From positions 62,001 to 126,000 of the forward strand of contig CASFFX010000004.1 in assembly GCA_949294085.1 (NCBI GenBank): a stretch of DNA of 64,000 bases, given 5' to 3'. The position numbers were made by a program, and so were the translations under genes. This stretch comes from an uncultured bacterium. Lineage in GTDB: Bacteria; Elusimicrobiota; Elusimicrobia; Elusimicrobiales; Elusimicrobiaceae. Shown one piece after another: positions 54,975 through 64,000 of this stretch. The notes under the pieces were generated by a model. The model worked only from the letters and a program-made list of their open reading frames with translations. It did no database searches and was not told the origin of the DNA. Numbering within the stretch: position 1 is the first letter of the stretch; each line of letters opens with the position of its first letter.

Positions 54975-55205
54975 ATGGAACTCGTAGCACTTAAATACAT
55001 CGCCGCCGGTCTCGGCGCGGGGCTGACCGTCATTGGTGCGGGGCTCGGCTTGGGGAAAATTGGTAATGCCGCGTTGGAAGGGATTGCCCGCCAGCCGGAA
55101 GCCGGTGCCGATTTGCGCTCTACGATGATCGTAATCGCCGCGTTGTTGGAAGGCGCCGCCATGTTGGGCTTGGTAATCTGCCTGCTGACGTTGGTGCTGA
55201 AATAA
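54975..55205 (+). CDS. atpE: ATP synthase F0 subunit c
   Basis: Encodes 76 residues, two helices joined by the ARQPEA loop (38-43). The ion-binding carboxylate is Glu59 in IAALLEGAAMLG. The sodium signature residues (Gln in helix 1 and Ser/Thr after the Glu) are absent: Gly follows Glu59 and Leu sits at the Gln position, which suggests proton coupling by inference. GLGLGKIGNAALEG forms helix 1 with glycines. AAGGAG precedes the ATG. Confidence 0.95.
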   Translation: MELVALKYIAAGLGAGLTVIGAGLGLGKIGNAALEGIARQPEAGADLRSTMIVIAALLEGAAMLGLVICLLTLVLK

Positions 55206-55224
55206 CCGTTAGGACGCAACGCGT

Positions 55225-55719
55225 ATGGAAGATTTGTTAAAGCCGGACTACGGCGTGTTGGTGTTGACCGTCTGCAACTTTTTGCTCTTGGTGTATTTGC
55301 TCAAAAAGTTCGCGTGGGACCGCATTATCAGCGGGTTGGAACAGCGCGAAAAGCAAATTGCCGATGACAAAAAGCAGGCGCAGGACGCCCGCGCCGCCGC
55401 GGAAAACATCAAACGCGAACTGGACGAAAAATTGGCCCAAATTTCGGACGAAGCCGCCAAAAAAATGGCGGAAGCCGTGAAAATGGGAGAAACGCAGAAG
55501 GAACAAATCCTTTCCGCCGCCAAAGAACAGTCCGAACGTTTGCTGGAACAAGCCAAAGCGCAAATTGAAGCGGAAAAGAACAAGGCGCTCAGCGATGTGC
55601 GGGGCGAAATTGCCCGTACGGCTGTGTTGGCCGCCTCCAAGGTGGTGCAGCAGCAGATGAGCGAAGAATCCGCCAAGAGCGTGGTGGACCGCGTATTGAA
55701 CGAAATAAAAGCGAAGTAA
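55225..55719 (+). CDS. atpF: ATP synthase F0 subunit b
   Basis: Encodes 164 residues. One N-terminal membrane helix (LVLTVCNFLLLVYLLKKFAW) is followed by a long charged coiled coil rich in Ala, Glu, Lys and Gln (DDKKQAQDARAAAENIKREL and so on). The C-terminus RTAVLAASKVVQQQMSEESA binds the delta subunit. This single-copy b gene implies a homodimeric stator. It lies 19 bases after atpE and four before atpH. Confidence 0.92.
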   Translation: MEDLLKPDYGVLVLTVCNFLLLVYLLKKFAWDRIISGLEQREKQIADDKKQAQDARAAAENIKRELDEKLAQISDEAAKKMAEAVKMGETQKEQILSAAKEQSERLLEQAKAQIEAEKNKALSDVRGEIARTAVLAASKVVQQQMSEESAKSVVDRVLNEIKAK

Positions 55720-55723
55720 CTCT

Positions 55724-56251
55724 ATGAACAGTTCAGACAGAATTGCGGTGCAGCGTTATGCCGCCGCCTACAATGCCCTCAGCGCAACGAACGAACAGGC
55801 CGTCCGCCGTGCGGAAGACCTGCGCGCCGCCGCCCAGGCATTGGACGCCGTGCGCAATTACATGACCAGCCCGCGTATCCAAACACAAGCCAAAAAGCAG
55901 GCCGTCCGGGCCGCTTTGAAAGACGCCCCGGAAACGGCGGCGTTTGTGGAACTGTTGATTGACGCCAAACGCTACGCGCTTTTAGATGCCGTTTCCCACC
56001 GGGTGGGGGAATTGCTGGACGACCGGTTGGGTATTTTGCGTGCGCAAGTCGTGTCGGCCCGTGCGCTGAGCCCCGAACAGCAACAAGAAACCGAAGCCGC
56101 CCTTTCGGCGCGCTACGGCGGAACGGTGAAGGCGTCGTTTTCCACCGATCCGGCCCTGTTGGGCGGGCTTCAAATCCGGTGCCGGGGAGAACTGATAGAC
56201 GGCAGCCTGCAGGGGCGTTTAGCAAAACTGCAGGAAGAATTGACACATTAA
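55724..56251 (+). CDS. atpH: ATP synthase F1 subunit delta
   Basis: Encodes 175 residues. The N-domain is helical (RIAVQRYAAAYNALSATNEQ). The C-terminal VSARALSPEQQQETEAALSA and DPALLGGLQIRCRGELIDGS segment is the family signature. It links the b stator to the top of the alpha-beta hexamer. It lies between atpF and atpA in the normal order. Confidence 0.93.
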   Translation: MNSSDRIAVQRYAAAYNALSATNEQAVRRAEDLRAAAQALDAVRNYMTSPRIQTQAKKQAVRAALKDAPETAAFVELLIDAKRYALLDAVSHRVGELLDDRLGILRAQVVSARALSPEQQQETEAALSARYGGTVKASFSTDPALLGGLQIRCRGELIDGSLQGRLAKLQEELTH

Positions 56252-57799
<1,548 letters not shown>

Positions 57800-58738
57800 A
57801 TGGACGCGAAAACGAAAAAGAAATACCTGGTTACCGGCGGCGCCGGGTTTATCGGCAGCAACATTGCCAAAACCCTGGAAGCCCAAGGCCACGAAGTAAC
57901 CGTGCTGGATGATTTTTCCAAGAACGGACACTTCAAAAATTTAATCGGGTTTAAGGGAGACGTCATCACCGCGGATTTGTTTGAATACATGCCCACGGAT
58001 ATGTATTTTGACGCAATCTTCCACGAAGCGGCCATCACCGATACGACCGTGATGGACCAAAAAGCCATGATGGAACAAAACGTGGAAGCGTTCAAGAACC
58101 TGTTGACGTTTGCCGCGGATAACGAAATCAAAAAAGTGATTTACGCTTCTTCCGCCGCGACGTATGGCAACGGCCCCGTGCCCAACGTGGAAACGCAGCC
58201 CACGCACCCGGAAAACGTGTACGGTTTTTCCAAGGTGATTATGGACAACGTCGCCCGCCAATTTGCGGAAGACAACCACGATATGACCATCATCGGCCTG
58301 CGCTATTTTAACGTGTACGGCCCCGGGGAATATTACAAAGGCAAAATGGCCAGCATGGTGTATCAGCTGTACAACCAAATGAAAGCCGGCCAGCGCCCGC
58401 GGGTGTTCAAATACGGCGAACAGCAGCGCGATTTTGTGTACGTCAAAGACATCGTTAAAATCAACCTCTGCGCGCTGAACAACGGCAAAGAAACCGGCGT
58501 GTACAACGCCGCCACCGGCATCCCGCGCGACTACAATGCCATCATCGCGTGCCTGAACCGAGAGCTCGGCACCCATTTGGAACCCGAATACATTGACAAT
58601 CCGTATCCGTTCTTCCAGCTGAAAACGCAGGCGGATATGACGTTGGCCAAAGAAAAACTCGGGTACGAACCGGATTACTCGCTGGAAGCGGGGATTGCCG
58701 ATTACGTATCCATTTTGGAAGGCCGCAACAAAAAATAA
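57800..58738 (+). CDS. ADP-L-glycero-D-manno-heptose 6-epimerase-like protein (extended SDR)
   Basis: Encodes 312 residues of the extended SDR fold. The NAD(P) loop is YLVTGGAGFIGSNIAKTLEA near 9-28, the catalytic YxxxK is Tyr141-Lys145 in NVYGFSKVIMDN, and YASSAATYGNGP gives the serine. The downstream NVYGPGEYYKGKMASMVYQL and DFVYVKDIVKINLCALNN match HldD (RfaD) rather than GalE. HldD makes the heptose for LPS core. The place between atpA and atpG is unusual: its ATG begins immediately after the atpA stop, and atpG follows nine bases later. It is clearly in the operon. A related nucleotide-sugar epimerase cannot be excluded. Confidence 0.82.
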   Translation: MDAKTKKKYLVTGGAGFIGSNIAKTLEAQGHEVTVLDDFSKNGHFKNLIGFKGDVITADLFEYMPTDMYFDAIFHEAAITDTTVMDQKAMMEQNVEAFKNLLTFAADNEIKKVIYASSAATYGNGPVPNVETQPTHPENVYGFSKVIMDNVARQFAEDNHDMTIIGLRYFNVYGPGEYYKGKMASMVYQLYNQMKAGQRPRVFKYGEQQRDFVYVKDIVKINLCALNNGKETGVYNAATGIPRDYNAIIACLNRELGTHLEPEYIDNPYPFFQLKTQADMTLAKEKLGYEPDYSLEAGIADYVSILEGRNKK

Positions 58739-58747
58739 GGAATTTCC

Positions 58748-59650
58748 ATGGAATCACTTAGGGACATACGGCAAAATATCAAAGCCATCAAATCCACGCA
58801 GCAGATAATGCAGACGATGAAAATGATTTCCAGCGCCCGCATCCGCCGCGCCCAGGAAGCGATGGAAGCCGCCCGACCGTTCGCCAAAAAGATGTTGGAA
58901 ATGGTGGACGATTTGAAACAGGATATCCTGGCCCTGCCGCAGCCGGACGAAGGCGAAAGCTGGGCGGGAAGATTCTTCGTCAACAAAACCGGCGACCCGC
59001 ACAAAGTGGGCCTGCTGGTCATCACGGGCGACAAAGGGCTGGCGGGTTCGTTCAACGCCGTTATTTTGCGCAGCGCGCTGCAGTTTTTGAAGGAAAACAA
59101 AGAGAAGGAAATTTTTGTTTTTGCGGTGGGCAAAAAAGGCCGAGACTTTTTGGCCCGCTTAAAAATGCCAAACCTGCACATCGTGTACGAAAGCGTGGGG
59201 ATTTTCCCGAAAGTATCGTACGCGCACGCGGAATTGTTGGGACAGGCGGTGCTGAAAGAATTTTTTGAGCGCAAACTGTCCGGCGTAACGTTGATTTACA
59301 ACGATTTCAAGTCCCTGGCCAGCCAAAACCTGGTGGAGGAAAAGCTGCTTCCGTTTGATTTTGACGCCATCAAAAAGAAAAAGGAAGAAAGCGATTTCCT
59401 GTTTGAACCGGGCATGGTGGAAATTTTCCAGTTGCTGGTACCGCGCTTATTCAAAGCCAATATGTACCGCTTTTTGCTGGAATCTCAGGCGGCCAACCTG
59501 GCAGCGACCATGAACGCGATGGACGCCGCCAGCAAAAACGCCGGGGAACTGGTAACCGCGCTGGGCGTAAAGCTCAACAAAGTGCGCCAAGCCAGCATTA
59601 CCAACGAAATTTTGGATATTGTAAACGGGGCAGAGGCTCTGAACAGTTAA
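58748..59650 (+). CDS. atpG: ATP synthase F1 subunit gamma
   Basis: Encodes 300 residues. The N-terminal helix MESLRDIRQNIKAIKSTQQI followed by TMKMISSARIRRAQEAME and the C-terminal NAGELVTALGVKLNKVRQAS are the shaft helices; the middle LLVITGDKGLAGSFNAVILR is the conserved Rossmann-like part. It is the rotor of F1. It follows the epimerase-like gene by nine bases, with a GGAA-type site. Confidence 0.95.
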   Translation: MESLRDIRQNIKAIKSTQQIMQTMKMISSARIRRAQEAMEAARPFAKKMLEMVDDLKQDILALPQPDEGESWAGRFFVNKTGDPHKVGLLVITGDKGLAGSFNAVILRSALQFLKENKEKEIFVFAVGKKGRDFLARLKMPNLHIVYESVGIFPKVSYAHAELLGQAVLKEFFERKLSGVTLIYNDFKSLASQNLVEEKLLPFDFDAIKKKKEESDFLFEPGMVEIFQLLVPRLFKANMYRFLLESQAANLAATMNAMDAASKNAGELVTALGVKLNKVRQASITNEILDIVNGAEALNS

Positions 59651-59655
59651 TTTAA

Positions 59656-61089
<1,434 letters not shown>

Positions 61090-61092
61090 GCT

Positions 61093-61503
61093 ATGGCCAA
61101 AAAACTGACCCTTAACCTGATTACGCCGGAAAAACAGCTCATCTCCAACCTGCAGGTGGATATGGTCATCCTGCCCGCATTGCTGGGGGAGATGGGCGTG
61201 TTGCCCGGGCACATCAAAACGATTGTGCAGCTGGGCATGGGGTCCATGCGTTACAAACAGGACGGGAAGGAAGAAGAATTCGCCGTACTGGGCGGATTTG
61301 TGGAAGTGCTTAACGACGTGGTAAATGTTTTTGCGGAAGGGGCGGACCTCGCCGATGAAATTGACGAAGAAGCCGAAAAGCAAAAAATAAAAGCCGCCAA
61401 GGAATCGCTTTCCCGCAAAGACGCCGATATTGATTTTGAACTCGCCGAGATTGAAATCAAGCAGGCGCTGGCCCGTATGAAAGTGAAAAAAAGACATATG
61501 TAA
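61093..61503 (+). CDS. atpC: ATP synthase F1 subunit epsilon
   Basis: Encodes 136 residues. The N-terminal beta sandwich (LTLNLITPEKQLISNLQVDM, LLGEMGVLPGHIKTIVQLGM) and a C-terminal helical pair (EIDEEAEKQKIKAAKESLSR) are as expected. It couples and can inhibit F1. It is the last gene of the operon, ending before a strong terminator. Confidence 0.95.
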   Translation: MAKKLTLNLITPEKQLISNLQVDMVILPALLGEMGVLPGHIKTIVQLGMGSMRYKQDGKEEEFAVLGGFVEVLNDVVNVFAEGADLADEIDEEAEKQKIKAAKESLSRKDADIDFELAEIEIKQALARMKVKKRHM

Positions 61504-61520
61504 TTTTGTCTGCTTCAAGC

Positions 61521-61550
61521 AAAGCCCCGCCCATACGGGGCTTTTCTTTT
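61521..61550 (+). terminator. Terminator of the ATP synthase operon
   Basis: AAGCCCCG/CGGGGCTT stem with a CCCATA loop, then TTTTCTTTT. Confidence 0.9.
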
Positions 61551-61560
61551 CGGAGGGAAT

Positions 61561-62412
61561 ATGCAAAAACCGTTGCTTTTAGGATTGGGAGAAGTGCTGT
61601 GGGACACGTTTGCTGACGGAACTCGTCGGGCGGGCGGCGCGCCGGCCAATGTGGTGTTTCGGGCGGCTCACAGCGGGGCGGAAGGCTGTTTGATTAGCGC
61701 CGTGGGCGAGGACCCGGCCGGCCGGGAGCTGTTGGCCGCTTTGCGCCAAAACGGCATTGCGTATGAAGCCCCGTGCGTTCCTTATCCCACGGGACGGACG
61801 GAAGTGGTGCTGCACGAGGGAATTCCTTCCTACCAAATTGTAGAAAACGTCGCCTGGGACCATATCCCGCTTACGGCGCGTGCCCAAGCGTTGGCCCAGC
61901 GGGCGGACGCGGTGTGCTTTGGCAGTTTGGCGTTTCGGGCGGAAGAATCGCGCCGGACGCTGACGGCCCTGTTGCAGCAGGTGCCGGAGACGGCACTGAA
62001 AGTGTTGGACGTCAATTTGCGGGCGCCGTATTATTCGGCAGAACGGTTGGATTTTTTGCTTCGGCACGCAAACGCGCTTAAAATTAATGACGAAGAATTG
62101 CAGGTGCTTAGCCCCCTGTTTGGCTGGAGCGGGACGCCCCAGCAGCGCTGCGAGGCCGCCGTGTGGCAATACGGCCTGCGGTTTTTGATTTTGACGGCCG
62201 GCGCCCAATACAGCGAGGTTTTTGTGCCGGGGGCGTGTTCCCGCTTGGCCACGCCGTCGGTTACCGTAGCCGATACGGTAGGGGCGGGCGATGCCTTTAC
62301 GGGAGCGTTTGTGTGTGCCCTGCTGGCCGGGAAGCCATGGCGCGAAGCGCACCGCGAAGCAGTACAAACCGCGGCGCGGGTGTGCACGCAGGAAGGCGCA
62401 TGGGTTTCATAA
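61561..62412 (+). CDS. PfkB family carbohydrate kinase (fructokinase-like)
   Basis: Encodes 283 residues. GLGEVLWDTF and RRAGGAPANVVFRAAHSGAE give the sugar-binding start, and VADTVGAGDAFTGAFVCALL carries the anion hole and catalytic aspartate. VLDVNLRAPYYSAERLDFLL, LKINDEELQVLS and LILTAGAQYSEVF match fructokinases closely. It probably phosphorylates fructose in the cytoplasm. GGAGGG precedes the start. It stands alone after the atp terminator, with the GH13 gene nine kilobases away as the only other sugar enzyme. Confidence 0.87.
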   Translation: MQKPLLLGLGEVLWDTFADGTRRAGGAPANVVFRAAHSGAEGCLISAVGEDPAGRELLAALRQNGIAYEAPCVPYPTGRTEVVLHEGIPSYQIVENVAWDHIPLTARAQALAQRADAVCFGSLAFRAEESRRTLTALLQQVPETALKVLDVNLRAPYYSAERLDFLLRHANALKINDEELQVLSPLFGWSGTPQQRCEAAVWQYGLRFLILTAGAQYSEVFVPGACSRLATPSVTVADTVGAGDAFTGAFVCALLAGKPWREAHREAVQTAARVCTQEGAWVS

Positions 62413-62476
62413 AACTTTGTAAAATATCATAACCATACCGGGCGGCAAGTGCCCGCCCGAAAGACAAGGAGAAAGC

Positions 62477-63286
62477 ATGAGAAACATTACCCCCCTTCAG
62501 TTGGATTGGAAAAAAATAGTGTGGCCGCTGGTGATTTTGCTTGTTGCAGCCGGGGCATACGGTTCGTTTTTTACGGTTTCGGCCGGCAGTGCGGCGGTCA
62601 AACTGCGCTTTGGAAAAATCGTGGGTGCGTACGGCGAAGGACTGCATTTCAAATTGCCGGGCATTGATAAGGTGGAAAAATTTTCGGTCCGCATCAAAAA
62701 AGATTCGTTTGAAACGGAAGCGTTTTCCAAAGATTTGCAGACGGTGGGCCTGACGCTGGCCATTAACCACCGCATTTTGCCCGACACCATTGAATCCATT
62801 TACCGCAACCTGGGGCCGGAATACACGACCACCGTCTTAAAACCGATGGTGGAAGAGTGGACCAAAGCCGTGATTGCCAAATACTCGGCCGACAGCCTGA
62901 TTTCCAACCGGGTGGAAGTGGCGCGCGAATTGGACCAAATTTTGAAGGAAAAAATGAAGGAAAAAGAAGTCATCGTTTCCGACATTGCCATTACGAATTT
63001 TGAATTTTCGCCGCAGTTTTTGAAAGCGGTGGAAGAAAAACAAATTGCCGAACAGGAGGCCAAACGCGCCACCAACTTGGTGGAAAAAGTGAAAAAGGAA
63101 GCAGAACAAAAAATTCTGCAGGCGGAAGCGGAAGCCAAATCCCTGCGGCTGCAGCGGGAAGTGGTGTCCGACAATTTGATTAAACTGCGCCAGGTGGAAG
63201 CCCAGCTGAAAGCCATTGAAAAATGGGACGGGCGCATGCCTACATATATGGCGGGGGATCAAATGCCGTTTGTGATGGCCAAATAA
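62477..63286 (+). CDS. SPFH/band 7 (prohibitin/HflC-like) membrane protein
   Basis: Encodes 269 residues. One N-terminal helix (VWPLVILLVAAGAYGSFFTV) is followed by a band 7 domain: AAVKLRFGKIVGAYGEGLHF and KLPGIDKVEKFSVRIKKDSF. A charged coiled coil with EIAEQEAKRATNLVEKVKKE-like sequence runs from about 185 to 240. Such proteins form ring scaffolds, for example around FtsH. Neither HflK nor FtsH is in the window. AAGGAG precedes the ATG. The C-terminus MPTYMAGDQMPFVMAK resembles prohibitin tails. Confidence 0.88.
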   Translation: MRNITPLQLDWKKIVWPLVILLVAAGAYGSFFTVSAGSAAVKLRFGKIVGAYGEGLHFKLPGIDKVEKFSVRIKKDSFETEAFSKDLQTVGLTLAINHRILPDTIESIYRNLGPEYTTTVLKPMVEEWTKAVIAKYSADSLISNRVEVARELDQILKEKMKEKEVIVSDIAITNFEFSPQFLKAVEEKQIAEQEAKRATNLVEKVKKEAEQKILQAEAEAKSLRLQREVVSDNLIKLRQVEAQLKAIEKWDGRMPTYMAGDQMPFVMAK

Positions 63287-63317
63287 ATGCCCGCAAAAAG
63301 GCTTTTGAAAGGTATAA

Positions 63318-63351
63318 TAAAAGGGGGGAGGTTTTGCTCTCCCCTTTCTTT
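63318..63351 (+). terminator. Hairpin terminator before the Sel1 gene
   Basis: AAAGGGGGGAG/CTCTCCCCTTT stem with TTTTG loop and a T-rich right side. It would end the band 7 transcript; a TATAAT at about 63313 just before it may be a weak promoter. Confidence 0.7.
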
Positions 63352-63366
63352 TATGAGGAGCCGTGT

Positions 63367-64000
63367 ATGAAAACCTTTTTGAAATTATTGTTGTTGGTGC
63401 TGGTGGCGGCGGGGATTTATCTGTTTGTGTTTTATAAAACGCCGCAGCAGCGCACCTTTGAAAAAACGCTGGCCGCCGCCCGTACGGGCGACGTGCAGGC
63501 CGCCATGGACGTAGCCGCCCTGTATGCGTCGGGAACGGGCTTGCCCGCGCCGGACGGCAATCAAGCGGCCGAGTGGTACCGCAAAGCCGCCGCCGGCGGG
63601 CAAATGCAGGCGGCGTGGCAGTTGGCCCAGCTGTACACGCAGGGCAAACTCGTCAAACAAGATTTGGAAGAAGCGGCGGTCTATCTGCAGGCCGCGGCGC
63701 GCGGCGGCGTGGCGGACGCGCAAAACGAATTGGCCCGTTTTTATACGGAAGGGCTGGGCGGTTTGTCGGCCCATCCCGCCGAAGCCTTATTTTGGCAGCT
63801 GCAGGCGGCGGCCGGCGGCAACGAAGCCGCACAAACGGCCGTGCAGGACGTGCAACTGGAAAATCCCCAGTTGTATGAAGAAATTTCTCGCTTTTCGGAA
63901 GTATTCAAGCAGACCGAGCAGGGCGATGGCGAAGCCGCGTTGGAAGTGGGGCAGGCGTTTGCCTCCGGCTACCCGCGGGCCCGCAACGCGGAGGACGCTT
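63367..64000 (+). CDS. Sel1-repeat protein, N-terminal part (cut by window edge)
   Basis: At least 211 residues, still open at the right edge. MKTFLKLLLLVLVAAGIYLFVFY is a membrane anchor or uncleaved signal. Sel1-type repeats follow: AAMDVAALYASGTGLPAPDG then QAAEWYRKAAAGGQMQAAWQ, LAQLYTQGKLVKQDLEEAAV, and LARFYTEGLGGLSAHPAEAL with AAAGG turns, so three or more units up to about residue 150. Sel1 proteins are usually scaffolds for protein contacts. GAGGAG precedes the ATG. The true length and any C-terminal domain are outside the window. Confidence 0.82.
   Translation, partial: MKTFLKLLLLVLVAAGIYLFVFYKTPQQRTFEKTLAAARTGDVQAAMDVAALYASGTGLPAPDGNQAAEWYRKAAAGGQMQAAWQLAQLYTQGKLVKQDLEEAAVYLQAAARGGVADAQNELARFYTEGLGGLSAHPAEALFWQLQAAAGGNEAAQTAVQDVQLENPQLYEEISRFSEVFKQTEQGDGEAALEVGQAFASGYPRARNAEDA

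Noticed and set aside
54975-55205. Sodium-coupled ATP synthase
   Set aside because: The c subunit lacks the helix 1 Gln and the Ser/Thr after the carboxylate that bind sodium, so proton coupling is more likely.

Overview
This window looks like the origin-proximal part of a diderm, probably anaerobic and host-associated bacterial chromosome. My best guess is Elusimicrobiota (gut Elusimicrobiaceae). The lineage clue is a short type IV pilin-like gene whose N-terminus (FTLIELLVVVLIIGILAAIA, then a conserved ALPQYEVAVEKARL region) resembles the pilin-like family I associate with that phylum. Diderm biology is supported by KdsC and a heptose-epimerase-like gene (LPS inner core), three small outer-membrane barrel proteins and several lipoproteins. 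Anaerobic life is suggested by superoxide reductase, flavodiiron protein and rubredoxin. Taxonomy is an inference; no 16S gene, tRNA, CRISPR array, insertion sequence or phage gene was recognised.

Layout. 1-1152: exonuclease VII tail (xseA end, xseB) and tlyA on plus, converging on the pilin. 1173-5437 (minus): glmU-prs-rplY-pth-pilin from a good sigma70 promoter. 5493-11269 (minus): hrcA-grpE-dnaK under a promoter overlapped by a CIRCE operator, then rsmE-mtaB; dnaJ and prmA are absent from this otherwise familiar order. 11303-13627 (plus): tatD and two envelope proteins. 13636-16319 (minus): infC-rpmI-rplT with two leader structures, a small secreted protein and a DUF2807 protein. 16460-18929 (plus): nusB-ligA. 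18943-23980 (minus): M3 peptidase, type II pantothenate kinase, squalene/phytoene synthase-like and TPR protein in one overlapping operon. 24122-25604 (plus): pyruvoyl arginine decarboxylase and agmatinase, a two-step putrescine route. 25661-30776 (minus): two barrel proteins (one with a start-proximal frameshift), TPR protein, serS, a small membrane protein and a CsgG-like lipoprotein. 30804-35082 (plus): kdsC, third barrel, transporter, MgtC and DegT aminotransferase. 35103-41160 (minus): a restriction-modification pair, parB, parA, lepB and a glycosyltransferase, with two identical parS-like palindromes. 41209-43721 (minus): oxygen/superoxide detoxification cluster. 43639-52190: origin region and dnaA-dnaN-dciA-gyrB-gyrA. 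52208-53772: GH13 enzyme. 53887-61550: F-type ATP synthase operon with an epimerase gene inserted between atpA and atpG. 61561-end: PfkB kinase, SPFH protein and a truncated Sel1-repeat protein.

How the parts work together. The centre is a classic replication-initiation neighbourhood: DnaA boxes flank dnaA, and ParA/ParB with nearby parS-like sites would segregate the new origins. Around it lie stress response (HrcA/CIRCE), translation factors, envelope biogenesis and energy genes. Most genes are ordinary housekeeping. The most unusual signals are non-coding or architectural: a set of genes with a -10 box exactly six bases before the ATG (candidate leaderless transcripts), an A7 frameshift at the start of a barrel gene, a 14-bp palindrome shared by the GH13 and ATP synthase promoters, parS-like sites flanking lepB, and candidate leader structures in the infC operon. 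No obviously new multi-gene system was found; the restriction-modification pair with an unrecognised endonuclease is the nearest candidate.
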